A stretch of 64,000 nucleotides of DNA from Hymenobacter sp. 15J16-1T3B (GTDB taxonomy: Bacteria; Bacteroidota; Bacteroidia; Cytophagales; Hymenobacteraceae). This document shows, one piece after another, positions 9,509 to 17,352 of this stretch. Positions within the stretch are counted from its first letter, which is position 1; the number at the start of each line of letters is the position of its first letter. The stretch spans positions 1 to 64,000 of the forward strand of contig NZ_JAJFAV010000010.1 of the NCBI RefSeq assembly GCF_020711235.1. The letters are read 5' to 3'. A program made the translations under genes and the position numbers. Under the pieces are notes generated by a model that saw nothing but the letters and a program-made list of their open reading frames with translations, was not told the DNA's origin and searched no databases.

Positions 9509-10601
9509 AGCGAACAGGGTTCGTGAGGGTCTCGGCTAACAAGACCGCAAAAGTACGCGCAAATTTCTCCATAAGCAATTCGCGGAACAACTCCCCAGTG
9601 TATTGCTCGCTTTCGTAGTGGCCCACGTCGCAGAGCAACAGGCGGCCTTCGGGGGCGAAAAATTCGTGGTACTTAATGTCGCCGGTCACGTAGGCGTCGG
9701 CGCCGGCGGCCACGGCTTTGCGCGTCAGAAACGAGCCCGCCCCACCGCACACGGCCACGCGGCGGATGACGGCGTGAAACTCGGTGTGCTTGACCACGGG
9801 CACGTGCAGCTTGTCGCGCAGCAGGCGCAGAAACTCCTTGGCCGGCAGCGGTTCAGGCAGTTCGCCCAGCATGCCCGAGCCGACCTCCTGGTGCAGGTTT
9901 TCCAGCTTGATGAGCTCGTAGGCCACTTCCTCGTAGGGGTGCGCCTCGCGCAGCGCAGCCAAAACTCGGTGCTGCAGGTGCAGCGGCAGCAGCACTTCCA
10001 CCCGCTGCTCGGCGGCCGTCTGCGGCACGCCTGGCTGCCCGTCAAACGGATGCGTATTCGGGCCGGGCGTGAAGGTGCCGGTGCCGTCGAGGCGGAAGCT
10101 GCAGTCGTGGTAGTCGCCAATCTGGCCCGCGCCGGCGGCGTAGAGGGCCTGCAGCACGGCCTCGGTGTGCTGGGGGGGCACGTAGGTGATGAGCTTGCCG
10201 AGCAGGCCGGGCTTGGGGTCGAGCACGCGCAGCTTGGTCAGGCCCAGTTTGTCGGCCAGGTGGCGGCTTACGCCGTGGCGCACGTTGTCGAGGTTGGTGT
10301 GGGCCGCGTACACGGCCACGTCGAGGCGCAGGGCGCGCATGAGGGTGCGCTCCACCTCGGTGGCCCCGGTGAGGCGCTTGAGCGGCACGAAAATGACCGG
10401 GTGGTGCACCACCACCACGTTGCAGCCCCGGCGCACGGCTTCGTCGATGACGGCGGGCGTGCAATCCAGGGCAATGAGCACGCCTTTGACGAGCTGCTGC
10501 GGGTCGCCGCACTGCAGGCCGGCGTTGTCGTAGCTTTCCTGGTAGGCGGGGGGCGCCCAGGCTTCCAGGGCGCGGACGAGGTCTTGGACGGTTGCGGACA
10601 T
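9498..10601 (-). CDS. Nif3-like dinuclear metal-centre protein
   Basis: Member of the Nif3/YbgI (DUF34) family, a toroidal hexamer with a two-metal site; often annotated as GTP cyclohydrolase I type 2, which is not reliable. The 367-aa form has the family's first half (SYDNAGLQCGD, VVVVHHPVIF, AAHTNLDN), an inserted PII-like middle domain of about 120 residues (ITYVPPQHTEAVLQALYAAGAG to HPYEEVAYELIKLEN), and the second half (AVCGGAGSFL, ADAYVTGDIKYHEF, GHYESEQY). The metal ligands His-His, Asp and Glu are retained. The start was set at the ATG opening MSATVQDL; longer upstream reading lacks family similarity. Confidence 0.9.
   Translation of the reverse strand: MSATVQDLVRALEAWAPPAYQESYDNAGLQCGDPQQLVKGVLIALDCTPAVIDEAVRRGCNVVVVHHPVIFVPLKRLTGATEVERTLMRALRLDVAVYAAHTNLDNVRHGVSRHLADKLGLTKLRVLDPKPGLLGKLITYVPPQHTEAVLQALYAAGAGQIGDYHDCSFRLDGTGTFTPGPNTHPFDGQPGVPQTAAEQRVEVLLPLHLQHRVLAALREAHPYEEVAYELIKLENLHQEVGSGMLGELPEPLPAKEFLRLLRDKLHVPVVKHTEFHAVIRRVAVCGGAGSFLTRKAVAAGADAYVTGDIKYHEFFAPEGRLLLCDVGHYESEQYTGELFRELLMEKFARTFAVLLAETLTNPVRYDF
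9548..9555 (-). promoter_or_regulatory. Possible internal promoter for the zinc-ribbon gene
   Basis: TACTTTTG on the minus strand matches TAnnTTTG and lies 40 bp before the zinc-ribbon ATG, within the nif3-like coding sequence. It could be a chance match. Confidence 0.35.
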
Positions 10602-10774
10602 AACGGGGCGAAGGTAGGCGGTAGCGGTTTGGCAGTTGCGGCGGCAAGAAGCAGTGGCCCAGGGGCTTGGTGCGTAGGCTGCGCTTACCGCGCGGTGCAC
10701 TGGTTTGCCAGGTGTAAATACTTGGTTTTCTGGATAAAGTACGCCGATTGGTTGGATAAAGCCCCGGCGGAAAA

Positions 10775-10782
10775 TAGTTTTG
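10775..10782 (+). promoter_or_regulatory. Promoter of the tail-fibre-like gene
   Basis: TAGTTTTG matches the -7 consensus TAnnTTTG. A TTGG at 10752-10755 sits 19 bp before it, the spacing expected for the -33 element. The start codon follows 55 bp downstream. Confidence 0.6.
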
Positions 10783-10836
10783 CCGCAGCCCGGCCCCTGC
10801 GTGGCGTGCCCGGCTTGCACTCCTTCACTGTCCGCT

Positions 10837-11571
10837 ATGAATCACATTATTACCATTCTTTTGCTGTGGCTTGCCGCGCCGGCGGCCTGGGCCCAGTCCG
10901 TCGGCGTGGGCACTGCCAGCCCCGATCCTTCTGCTGCCCTGGAAGTAAAGTCCACCAGCCAAGGCCTGCTGACGCCGCGCCTCACGGCGGCCCAGCGCGT
11001 GGCCATTAGCAGCCCGGCCCAGGGCCTGCTGGTGTACCAGACCGACGGCACGCCCGGCTACTACTATTTCAAGGGCACGAGCTGGTTTAACCTGACGCAA
11101 ACCCTGAGCGTGAGCGGGCAGACGATGAGCATCAGCGGGGGCAACACCGTGACCTTGCCCGCCGGGGCCGACAACCTGGGCAACCACACGGCCACCGCCA
11201 CCGTGCGGCTCAACAACCAATGGCTGAGCAACGACGGCGGCAACGAGGGCGTGCGCGTCGACAACAACGGCAACGTGGGCGTGGGCACGGCGAGTCCCCA
11301 GCGTAAGCTCGACGTGAACGGCAGCATCCGCCAGACAGTCTACTCGCAACCCCTAAACCTGGGCGCCGGCATACAGGGCCACTTCCCCTGGACGCACAAC
11401 CTGGGCTACCGACCCACCCTCATGTTGAGCGTGGACGACACCGGAGCCGGGGGGGCGGGCATGTACATTACCCTCAGCTACGAACACGTCGACAACAACC
11501 GGACGAACATTTGGGTCCGCAACACCGGCCCTGCTGCCAGCTTCCGCGTCCGCTGGATTTTGGTGGATTGA
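10837..11571 (+). CDS. Secreted tail-fibre-like protein
   Basis: A 244-aa protein with a signal peptide ending at AWAQ, followed by the module [18 protein letters not shown] and [15 protein letters not shown] second copy of the module ([19 protein letters not shown]) lies in the C-terminal half. Such modules occur in phage tail fibres and in many secreted Bacteroidota surface proteins. The C-terminus ([19 protein letters not shown] to VRWILVD) is beta-rich. There is no phage gene around it, so it is probably a stand-alone surface or matrix protein. The start at ATG 10837 gives the best signal peptide. Confidence 0.8.
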   Translation: MNHIITILLLWLAAPAAWAQSVGVGTASPDPSAALEVKSTSQGLLTPRLTAAQRVAISSPAQGLLVYQTDGTPGYYYFKGTSWFNLTQTLSVSGQTMSISGGNTVTLPAGADNLGNHTATATVRLNNQWLSNDGGNEGVRVDNNGNVGVGTASPQRKLDVNGSIRQTVYSQPLNLGAGIQGHFPWTHNLGYRPTLMLSVDDTGAGGAGMYITLSYEHVDNNRTNIWVRNTGPAASFRVRWILVD

Positions 11572-11708
11572 TGAAAGAGGCACCGAATGCCCGCTAGCAC
11601 AAAGAAGCTTGTTGACTTGGCCGTAGCCGGTCCAGCGCAAGTCTGTCAATCGGAAATGCGTACGAGTTCCTGCCCCGGCAGGCACTGCGTCAAAGGGAGG
11701 ACTTACGC

Positions 11709-12392
11709 TTAAAGCAATTCTCCAAGCATAGCGGCATAACGGGCCGCAAAATCGGGCGCTTCCCGCCGCTTGTACTGCATGATGAAGCGCGGGTGGTCGA
11801 AGACGAGAATCCGCTCGAACAGGCCCAGCTCCTGGTTGAGCTTGGTGAAAAACTCCCCGTTGCGCCGGCCCAGGCTCACGGCCACGTCGCGGCGCAGGCC
11901 GGCGGCCACTTGCTGCTGCAACGCCTGCTGCATGGCGGGCCAGAGCGCCCGCGTCACGGCCCGGGAGTCGTAGTAGTTGTAGTTGCGGCCCGCGCGCACG
12001 AGCACCAGCGGATACAAGGAACCGAGGTAGAAATGCTGGTAGAAGGCCCGCGGCCCGCCCAGCGCGTCGACGAGCTGGTACACAAACTGGCTCGACAGCT
12101 CCGGCCGCCGCGGCAGTGCGTTGGCTATGCCGCAGCGCAGCTGCAGCGCCGCCGGGTCGGTGAAGGCCACGCCGGTGCTGCCGGCACCGAAGCGGCCGGG
12201 GTTGATGCCCAGCAGGGCCACGCGCGGCTCGTTGTCAGCGTAATAGCGCTGGGCAAACTGCGCGAGCAAGCCGCGGGCGGGCTCGGCTTGGTAGGGGCTC
12301 AGGGCCTCGACGGCGTCGGGCAGGGGCGGAGCGGCCGGGAAGCCGCTGAGCAGGGCCAGCAGGCGGTCGGCGAAGGTGGAAGGCGCGGTCAT
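11709..12392 (-). CDS. Uracil-DNA-glycosylase family protein (SMUG2-like)
   Basis: Predicted base-excision repair enzyme, 227 aa. The active-site loop GINPGRFGAG (62-71) and the C-terminal HPR motif (His200 in VFDHPRF) are those of the SMUG-related branch of the uracil-DNA-glycosylase superfamily. Between them lies FVYQLVDALGG and the aromatic FYLGSLYPLVLV strand. The start was set at the ATG opening MTAPSTFADR. It is divergent from lpxK, with about 100 bp between the two starts. Substrate range cannot be read from sequence. Confidence 0.82.
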   Translation of the reverse strand: MTAPSTFADRLLALLSGFPAAPPLPDAVEALSPYQAEPARGLLAQFAQRYYADNEPRVALLGINPGRFGAGSTGVAFTDPAALQLRCGIANALPRRPELSSQFVYQLVDALGGPRAFYQHFYLGSLYPLVLVRAGRNYNYYDSRAVTRALWPAMQQALQQQVAAGLRRDVAVSLGRRNGEFFTKLNQELGLFERILVFDHPRFIMQYKRREAPDFAARYAAMLGELL

Positions 12393-12447
12393 CGGGGAAA
12401 TCCATACGTAAGGGCGCCCGAAGCGGCCGGGCCGGCGGCATTTCGCG

Positions 12448-12455
12448 TATTTTTG
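12448..12455 (+). promoter_or_regulatory. -7 promoter box for lpxK
   Basis: TATTTTTG, an exact TAnnTTTG match, 39 bp before the lpxK ATG in the divergent region shared with the glycosylase gene. No -33 box is evident in the GC-rich sequence upstream. Confidence 0.5.
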
Positions 12456-12494
12456 CCGCCCGTCGTGGCCATGCGCCCGCCGGCTGCTAGTGCC

Positions 12495-13559
12495 ATGACC
12501 CGTTTGCTGACCCTGTTGCTGTTGCCCCCAAGCTGGCTCTACGCCGGGGTGGTGGCGGTGCGCAATTGGTTGTACGATACCGGAATATGGACGAGCACGG
12601 CCGCCGGCGTGCCGCTGCTGAACGTGGGCAACCTGCGCGTGGGCGGCACCGGCAAAACCCCGCACGTGGCCTGGCTCGCCCAGCAGCTGCTCGACTCGGG
12701 CCAGCAGCCGGCCATCCTCAGCCGCGGCTACGGTCGCCAAACCACGGGCTTCCGCCGCGCTACCGCCGCCGACACGGCCGCCACCATCGGCGACGAGCCC
12801 TGGCAGCATTTCCGCGGTTTCGGCGGCCGGGTGCCGGTGGTGGTCGACGAAGACCGGCGCCACGGCTTGGCCGAACTGGCCGCGCAGGCGCCCGCGGTAA
12901 CCGCCGTGGTGCTCGACGACGCCTACCAGCACCGGCGCGTGCGCCCCGACCTGAACATCCTGCTCACCGAACTGGCCCGCCCGTTCTGGCTCGATTACGT
13001 GCTGCCCGCCGGCCGCCTGCGCGAAAGCCGCCGCGGCGCCCGCCGCGCCGACGTCGTCATCGTCACGAAATGCCCGGCCGACCTGCCGGCGCGGGGGCAG
13101 GAGCGGGCCACGGCGCGGGCGCGCCGCTACACCCGGCCCGGCGTGCCGGTGCTGTTTTCGGGCTACGAGTACGGCGCCCCGGAGCCGGTTTTTACCGCCG
13201 CCGGCCCGCCGCCCGCGCCGCATCAGCCGGTGGTGCTGCTCACCGGCATTGCCCAGCCCGAACCGCTGCTGGCCGAGCTACGCCGCCGGGGCCACGCCGT
13301 GGTGGCCCACCACCGCTTTGCCGACCACCACGCTTTCACGGCCGCCGAGCTGGCGCAGGTGCGGGCGGCGGTGCCGGCCGGCGCCGTTATTATTACCACC
13401 GAAAAAGACGCCGCCCGCCTGCGCGAGCCGGCCTTGCACACCAGCGCGGCGAGTTTGCCGTTGTTTTACGTTCCCATCCGGGTCGCTTTCCTGGCCGACG
13501 GCGCTGCGCGCCTGCAGGCCCTGCTCACGCCCTTGCTTACGCCCCGTGCCGTTGCCTGA
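12495..13559 (+). CDS. lpxK: Tetraacyldisaccharide 4'-kinase
   Basis: Inner-membrane-associated kinase that phosphorylates the lipid A disaccharide at the 4' position using ATP. The 354-aa protein has an N-terminal hydrophobic anchor (about 4-24), P-loop VGNLRVGGTGKTP (44-56), SRGYGR (76-81), GDE (99-101) and the LDDAYQHR motif (140-147), all hallmarks of LpxK. The start at ATG 12495 fits the family; an upstream in-frame ATG at 12471 is possible. The 3' end overlaps the predicted start of the porin gene, so the two probably form one transcript. Confidence 0.95.
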   Translation: MTRLLTLLLLPPSWLYAGVVAVRNWLYDTGIWTSTAAGVPLLNVGNLRVGGTGKTPHVAWLAQQLLDSGQQPAILSRGYGRQTTGFRRATAADTAATIGDEPWQHFRGFGGRVPVVVDEDRRHGLAELAAQAPAVTAVVLDDAYQHRRVRPDLNILLTELARPFWLDYVLPAGRLRESRRGARRADVVIVTKCPADLPARGQERATARARRYTRPGVPVLFSGYEYGAPEPVFTAAGPPPAPHQPVVLLTGIAQPEPLLAELRRRGHAVVAHHRFADHHAFTAAELAQVRAAVPAGAVIITTEKDAARLREPALHTSAASLPLFYVPIRVAFLADGAARLQALLTPLLTPRAVA

Positions 13560-15498
13560 CGTTTTTATCTGCCGTTTGATTCCTTCGCCGCGTCGTTGGT
13601 GGCTGCCCCTGCTCGGGCTGCCGCTGGGGTTGCTGCCCACGCTGAGCCGCGCCCAGGTGGTCGACGATTCCACCAAAGTCCTCTACGGCCCCAAGACTAC
13701 CCTCGTCGTGCGGGAGGTGGATGTGCTGCGCAACCAACCGGACGGCCACCCGCTGGACACCACGCTGACGGGCATGCACAACAGCCGCAACTGGTACTAC
13801 GACAGCACCTTCCAGCAAAGCCTGGGCAACGTGGCCCTGGCCTCGCGCCGCCTGCTCTGGGAGACCAACACCCGCCTCGGCGCCCGCGTCGGCCGCAACG
13901 CCTTCGACCGGTACTTCCGCGACCCGGCCACCATTCCGTACTACGACACCCGCTCGCCCTACACGTTTTTCCGCTTCGTGCAGGGCGGCGTGGGCGAGCA
14001 GGTGTTTGAGGCTGCTTACACGCGCAGCATCAAAAAGGCCGTCAACGTGGGCGTGGCCTACGAGCGGTTTGGGGCCAACAAGCAGCTGGGCACCACCAAC
14101 AACCGCGACCCGCAGGTGACGCACGCCGGCGTGCTGGTTTTCGCCCGCTACCAAACCAAAAACGAGCGGTACCACGTGCTGCTCAACTACTACGAGGCCC
14201 GGCACCGCGCCATCGAGCAGGGCGGCATCAAGCCCCGCGCCGCCGACGGCGACACGCTCACCAACCTCTTCGACTACCGCAGCGAGGACGTGTGGCTGCG
14301 CCAGGCCCAGAACAAGGACCACCGCGACCAGTTTCACCTCACGCATACCTACAACCTGGTGGGCAAAGGCCTGACGGCCTACCATTTGCTCGATTGGCGC
14401 CGGCAGTACAACCGCTACACCGACGACTTCGCCGCCGGCGCCACCGACCGCGACTACTACGCCTTCATCCTGCGCGACTCCACGCAAACCGATGACCGCT
14501 CCACGTACCGGCAGCTGGAAAACACGCTGGGCCTGCTCGGGCGCACCGATTTCCTGGAGTACCGCGTGTACGGCCGCTACCGCAGCGCCAACTGGCGCAC
14601 CCAGTCGCGCTTCGGCAACCCGGAGCGCGAACAGGAGGTATTCGACGAAGCCTACAAACAGCTGTTTGTGGGCGGGACGGCTGCTTTCCGCTGGCGCAAG
14701 CTCTTCGACGTGGAAGCGGCCGGCGAGTACAAGTTTTTCAACGAGGTGTGGCTGCGCGGGCGGCTGCGCTTCGGCCCGCTGACCGGCGAGGTGCTGCACT
14801 CCACCTACGCGCCCACGCTCACCCAGCAGCAGTTCAGCGGCAACCACCACGCCTGGGACAGCCGCGGCCTGGGCAATACCACCGTCGACCAGCTCACCGT
14901 GGGCCTGGCCCAGCGCCTGGGCGCCGCCGACGCCCGCGTGCAGCAACGCGTGCAAGCCTCGGCTTCGTTCGTGACCATCTACAACCTGGTGTACTACAGC
15001 CAGCGCGAAAACTACCGCCGCGACCTGCTGCCCCGCCAAATCGACGGCAGCAAGCCGCTGTTCGTGGGCTTTGTGCGCCACCAGCTCAGCTACGGCATCC
15101 TGCGCCTCGACAACCAAGTGACTTACACCCAGGGCGGCGAGGGCGAGGGGCTGCGTATTCCCAAGCTGGTCGGCAACTCGCGCATCTACGCCGAGGGCTA
15201 CCTCTTCAAGAAGGCCTTGTTTAGCCAGATCGGCGTTGAAACCTACCTGCAGTCGAGCTGGACGCCCTACGACTACGCCCCGAGCGTGCAGCAATTCTAC
15301 GTGCAGGACCACTTCACTTCCCGCGGCGTTGCCGTGGCCGACGTTTTCCTCACAGCCGACATCAAAACCGTGTCGGTGTTCCTGAAAATGGCGTACGTGA
15401 ACCAAGGCCTGCCCGAAGCGGGTTACTTCCCGACGCCCTTCTACACCGGCAACCCGCGCAGCTTCCAGATAGGGCTGAAGTGGAATTTCTTCGACTAA
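13546..15498 (+). CDS. Putative outer-membrane porin (Porin_10-like)
   Basis: About 650 aa. A signal peptide (LPLLGLPLGLLPTLSRAQ) is followed by VVDDSTKVLYGPKTTLVV and then alternating aromatic and polar strands through to a C-terminal FQIGLKWNFFD, the usual end of an outer-membrane barrel. This resembles the Bacteroidota family called putative porin. No ATG exists upstream of the mature region: candidates are GTG 13546, TTG 13552 and TTG 13576, all overlapping or abutting the lpxK stop (13557-13559). GTG 13546 is chosen here, with low certainty. It is likely co-expressed with lpxK. The substrate is unknown. Confidence 0.82.
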   Translation: MPLPDVFICRLIPSPRRWWLPLLGLPLGLLPTLSRAQVVDDSTKVLYGPKTTLVVREVDVLRNQPDGHPLDTTLTGMHNSRNWYYDSTFQQSLGNVALASRRLLWETNTRLGARVGRNAFDRYFRDPATIPYYDTRSPYTFFRFVQGGVGEQVFEAAYTRSIKKAVNVGVAYERFGANKQLGTTNNRDPQVTHAGVLVFARYQTKNERYHVLLNYYEARHRAIEQGGIKPRAADGDTLTNLFDYRSEDVWLRQAQNKDHRDQFHLTHTYNLVGKGLTAYHLLDWRRQYNRYTDDFAAGATDRDYYAFILRDSTQTDDRSTYRQLENTLGLLGRTDFLEYRVYGRYRSANWRTQSRFGNPEREQEVFDEAYKQLFVGGTAAFRWRKLFDVEAAGEYKFFNEVWLRGRLRFGPLTGEVLHSTYAPTLTQQQFSGNHHAWDSRGLGNTTVDQLTVGLAQRLGAADARVQQRVQASASFVTIYNLVYYSQRENYRRDLLPRQIDGSKPLFVGFVRHQLSYGILRLDNQVTYTQGGEGEGLRIPKLVGNSRIYAEGYLFKKALFSQIGVETYLQSSWTPYDYAPSVQQFYVQDHFTSRGVAVADVFLTADIKTVSVFLKMAYVNQGLPEAGYFPTPFYTGNPRSFQIGLKWNFFD

Positions 15499-15614
15499 TA
15501 GGTTGAATCATTAAATAGCTGCATGGTTGGTGGTTCAGGTGTATAATCTAAACTGAGCGTTTAGGTAAACCCTGAGCAGCCATTCGGCTATTCAAGCATT
15601 CAGCAGCAAACCAG

Positions 15615-16256
15615 ATGACCGATCAGAACGCGGCGCTGCCCACGGCCGAAGTGGCCGAGCAGCGCGAGAAAACCATCCTCAAGCTCAAGCTCAACACCGA
15701 CCCGCGCTGGGTCGATATTGCCAGCAAAAACATCGGCGACATCCTCGTCGACCACGCCTACTGCGAGCAGAAAGCGGCCAGCACCGGCATTTCGCTTATC
15801 GTGAGCTACCCCGAGAAAACCCGCCTCGTCGACGAGCTGACGGAACTGGTGGCCGAGGAGTGGAGTCACTTCGAGCGGGTGCTGCAGGAGCTGCGCAAGC
15901 GCGGCCTGCCGCTGGGCCGCCCGCGCCGCGACGAGTACGTGGTGGAACTGCTCAAGCACGTGCGCCGCGGCGGGGCCCGCGAGCGGCAGCTCATGGACCA
16001 GCTGCTGGTGTCGGCCCTGATCGAGGCGCGCTCCTGCGAGCGGTTCAAGCTGCTCTGGAAGCACATTCCCGACCAGGAGCTCAGCAAGTTCTACTACGAG
16101 CTGATGGTGTCCGAAGCCGGGCACTTCGTGGCCTACGTGGACTTGGCCAAGGAGTACTGCGACCCGCAGGAAGTGGACGCGCGCCTGCAGGAGCTGCTCA
16201 AAATCGAGGGCGACATCGTGACCAGCCTACCGGTACGGGATGACCGGATGCACTAA
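15615..16256 (+). CDS. miaE: tRNA-(ms2io6A)-hydroxylase MiaE
   Basis: Non-haem di-iron monooxygenase that hydroxylates the isopentenyl chain of ms2i6A37 in tRNA. The 213-aa protein has ferritin-like helices with the expected carboxylate and histidine ligands: Glu51 (YCEQKA), Glu82/His85 (EEWSHFE), Glu137 (ALIEARSCERF) and Glu167/His170 (SEAGHF). The length matches Bacteroidota members. It works after MiaA and MiaB; miaB is about 10 kb away on the other strand. The 3' end overlaps the next gene by 17 bp. Confidence 0.93.
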   Translation: MTDQNAALPTAEVAEQREKTILKLKLNTDPRWVDIASKNIGDILVDHAYCEQKAASTGISLIVSYPEKTRLVDELTELVAEEWSHFERVLQELRKRGLPLGRPRRDEYVVELLKHVRRGGARERQLMDQLLVSALIEARSCERFKLLWKHIPDQELSKFYYELMVSEAGHFVAYVDLAKEYCDPQEVDARLQELLKIEGDIVTSLPVRDDRMH

Positions 16257-17307
16257 GGCCCGCCGGTACTGGCTGGCGGCGCTGCTGCTCGGCCTGCTGC
16301 AGCTGGCCCGCCCCGCCGCGGCCCAGGACGCCGACAGCGCGGCCGCGCCCCGCGGCGAGGTGGTCGGCAGCCAGCTCACGGCCCGGCACCGGCGCCTGCC
16401 CGGCTCCACGCTCTACGTGCGCCCGGCCCCTGGTTACGTCACCGAAGAGTCGCTCAACGGCCTGAGCCGGCCCGACGGCTCACTGATCGAAGTGCTGCGC
16501 GTGCCGGAGGCCAACTTCCTGAAAGTGCGCGGCTTGGTGGTGGAGCAGTACCTGGCCGAGCGCGGCACCCACGTGCAGCAGCGCGAGCTGACGTTCAACG
16601 GCTACCCGGCCGTGTTCGGCGAGGGCAGCAGCCTGGAGGCGGGCAAAAACCTGATGGTGCTCGGCTTTGGCGACTCTAGCAGCTTCGTACTGGTGTTTGG
16701 CCTGTACCCGGCCGCCGACACGGCCGCCCGCGGCGAGCAGCAGCGCATGTTGCTGACCAGCTACTACGACGCCCGGGGCACGGTGCCGCCGCTGGAGCTG
16801 GCGCCCTTCGTCATCAGCCTCGCCGGCACGCCTTTTCAGCTGCTGGAAGCCCGCCCCGCCGACAAAACCTACGTTTTCGGGCCCGCCGGCAGCGCCGGGG
16901 CCGTGCCCGACACCTTCGCCACGCGCTTCACCGTGCAAGTGCTGCCCGTCATGCCCGCCCCGGAAGCCCGGCAGCGCCTGCTGCGCCTGGCCCAGAGCCT
17001 GACCACGCCCGGGGCCCTGCTGCAAAGCCAGGAGCGGCAGCTGCCGCCGGGCGGCAGCTACGGCTACGAAGTCAGCGGCCAGAGCAGCCTGCGCGGGCGC
17101 CGCAACAGCTTCTACCAGCTTATTCGCACCGACGAGGACGCCACGCTGCTGTTTCACGGCGTGGTGTATGGCGTAGCTGCCTCAGCGGCCAAAGCCTCGC
17201 CGAAGCCGCCGCCGAAGAGCAAAACTCCTGCCGCTAAACCCGCCGCACCCGCCGACCCCGTGGCCGATTTTCGCAAGGTGGCGGCTACGCTGCGCATGAA
17301 ACGATAA
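16240..17307 (+). CDS. Secreted protein of unknown function
   Basis: A 355-aa protein with a signal peptide (LAALLLGLLQLARPAAAQ) and a periplasmic region with no motif that I recognise. The middle alternates short beta segments (REVE-like strands such as LTFNGYPAVFGEGSS, LMVLGFGDSSSFVLVFGLYP), and residues about 310-340 form a Lys/Pro/Ala-rich linker. The ATG lies 17 bp inside miaE, so the pair is probably co-transcribed, although the link to tRNA modification is not obvious. A strong terminator overlaps the stop codon. Confidence 0.8.
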   Translation: MTGCTKARRYWLAALLLGLLQLARPAAAQDADSAAAPRGEVVGSQLTARHRRLPGSTLYVRPAPGYVTEESLNGLSRPDGSLIEVLRVPEANFLKVRGLVVEQYLAERGTHVQQRELTFNGYPAVFGEGSSLEAGKNLMVLGFGDSSSFVLVFGLYPAADTAARGEQQRMLLTSYYDARGTVPPLELAPFVISLAGTPFQLLEARPADKTYVFGPAGSAGAVPDTFATRFTVQVLPVMPAPEARQRLLRLAQSLTTPGALLQSQERQLPPGGSYGYEVSGQSSLRGRRNSFYQLIRTDEDATLLFHGVVYGVAASAAKASPKPPPKSKTPAAKPAAPADPVADFRKVAATLRMKR

Positions 17308-17340
17308 AAAGCCCCGCTGCCTCTTGCAGCGGGGCTTTTT
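17306..17340. terminator. Bidirectional terminator between convergent genes
   Basis: Perfect 15-bp arms (17306-17320 and 17326-17340) with a 5-nt loop; A run on the left and T run on the right, so it can act for the secreted-protein gene and for the GH2 gene from the other side. Confidence 0.92.
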
Positions 17341-17352
17341 GGTAGCTAGTTC

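Noticed and set aside
13537-15405. Long minus-strand open frame opposite the porin
   Set aside because: Composition (Val, His, Gly, Ala) is typical of antisense frames; the plus strand has barrel-like strands and a signal peptide.
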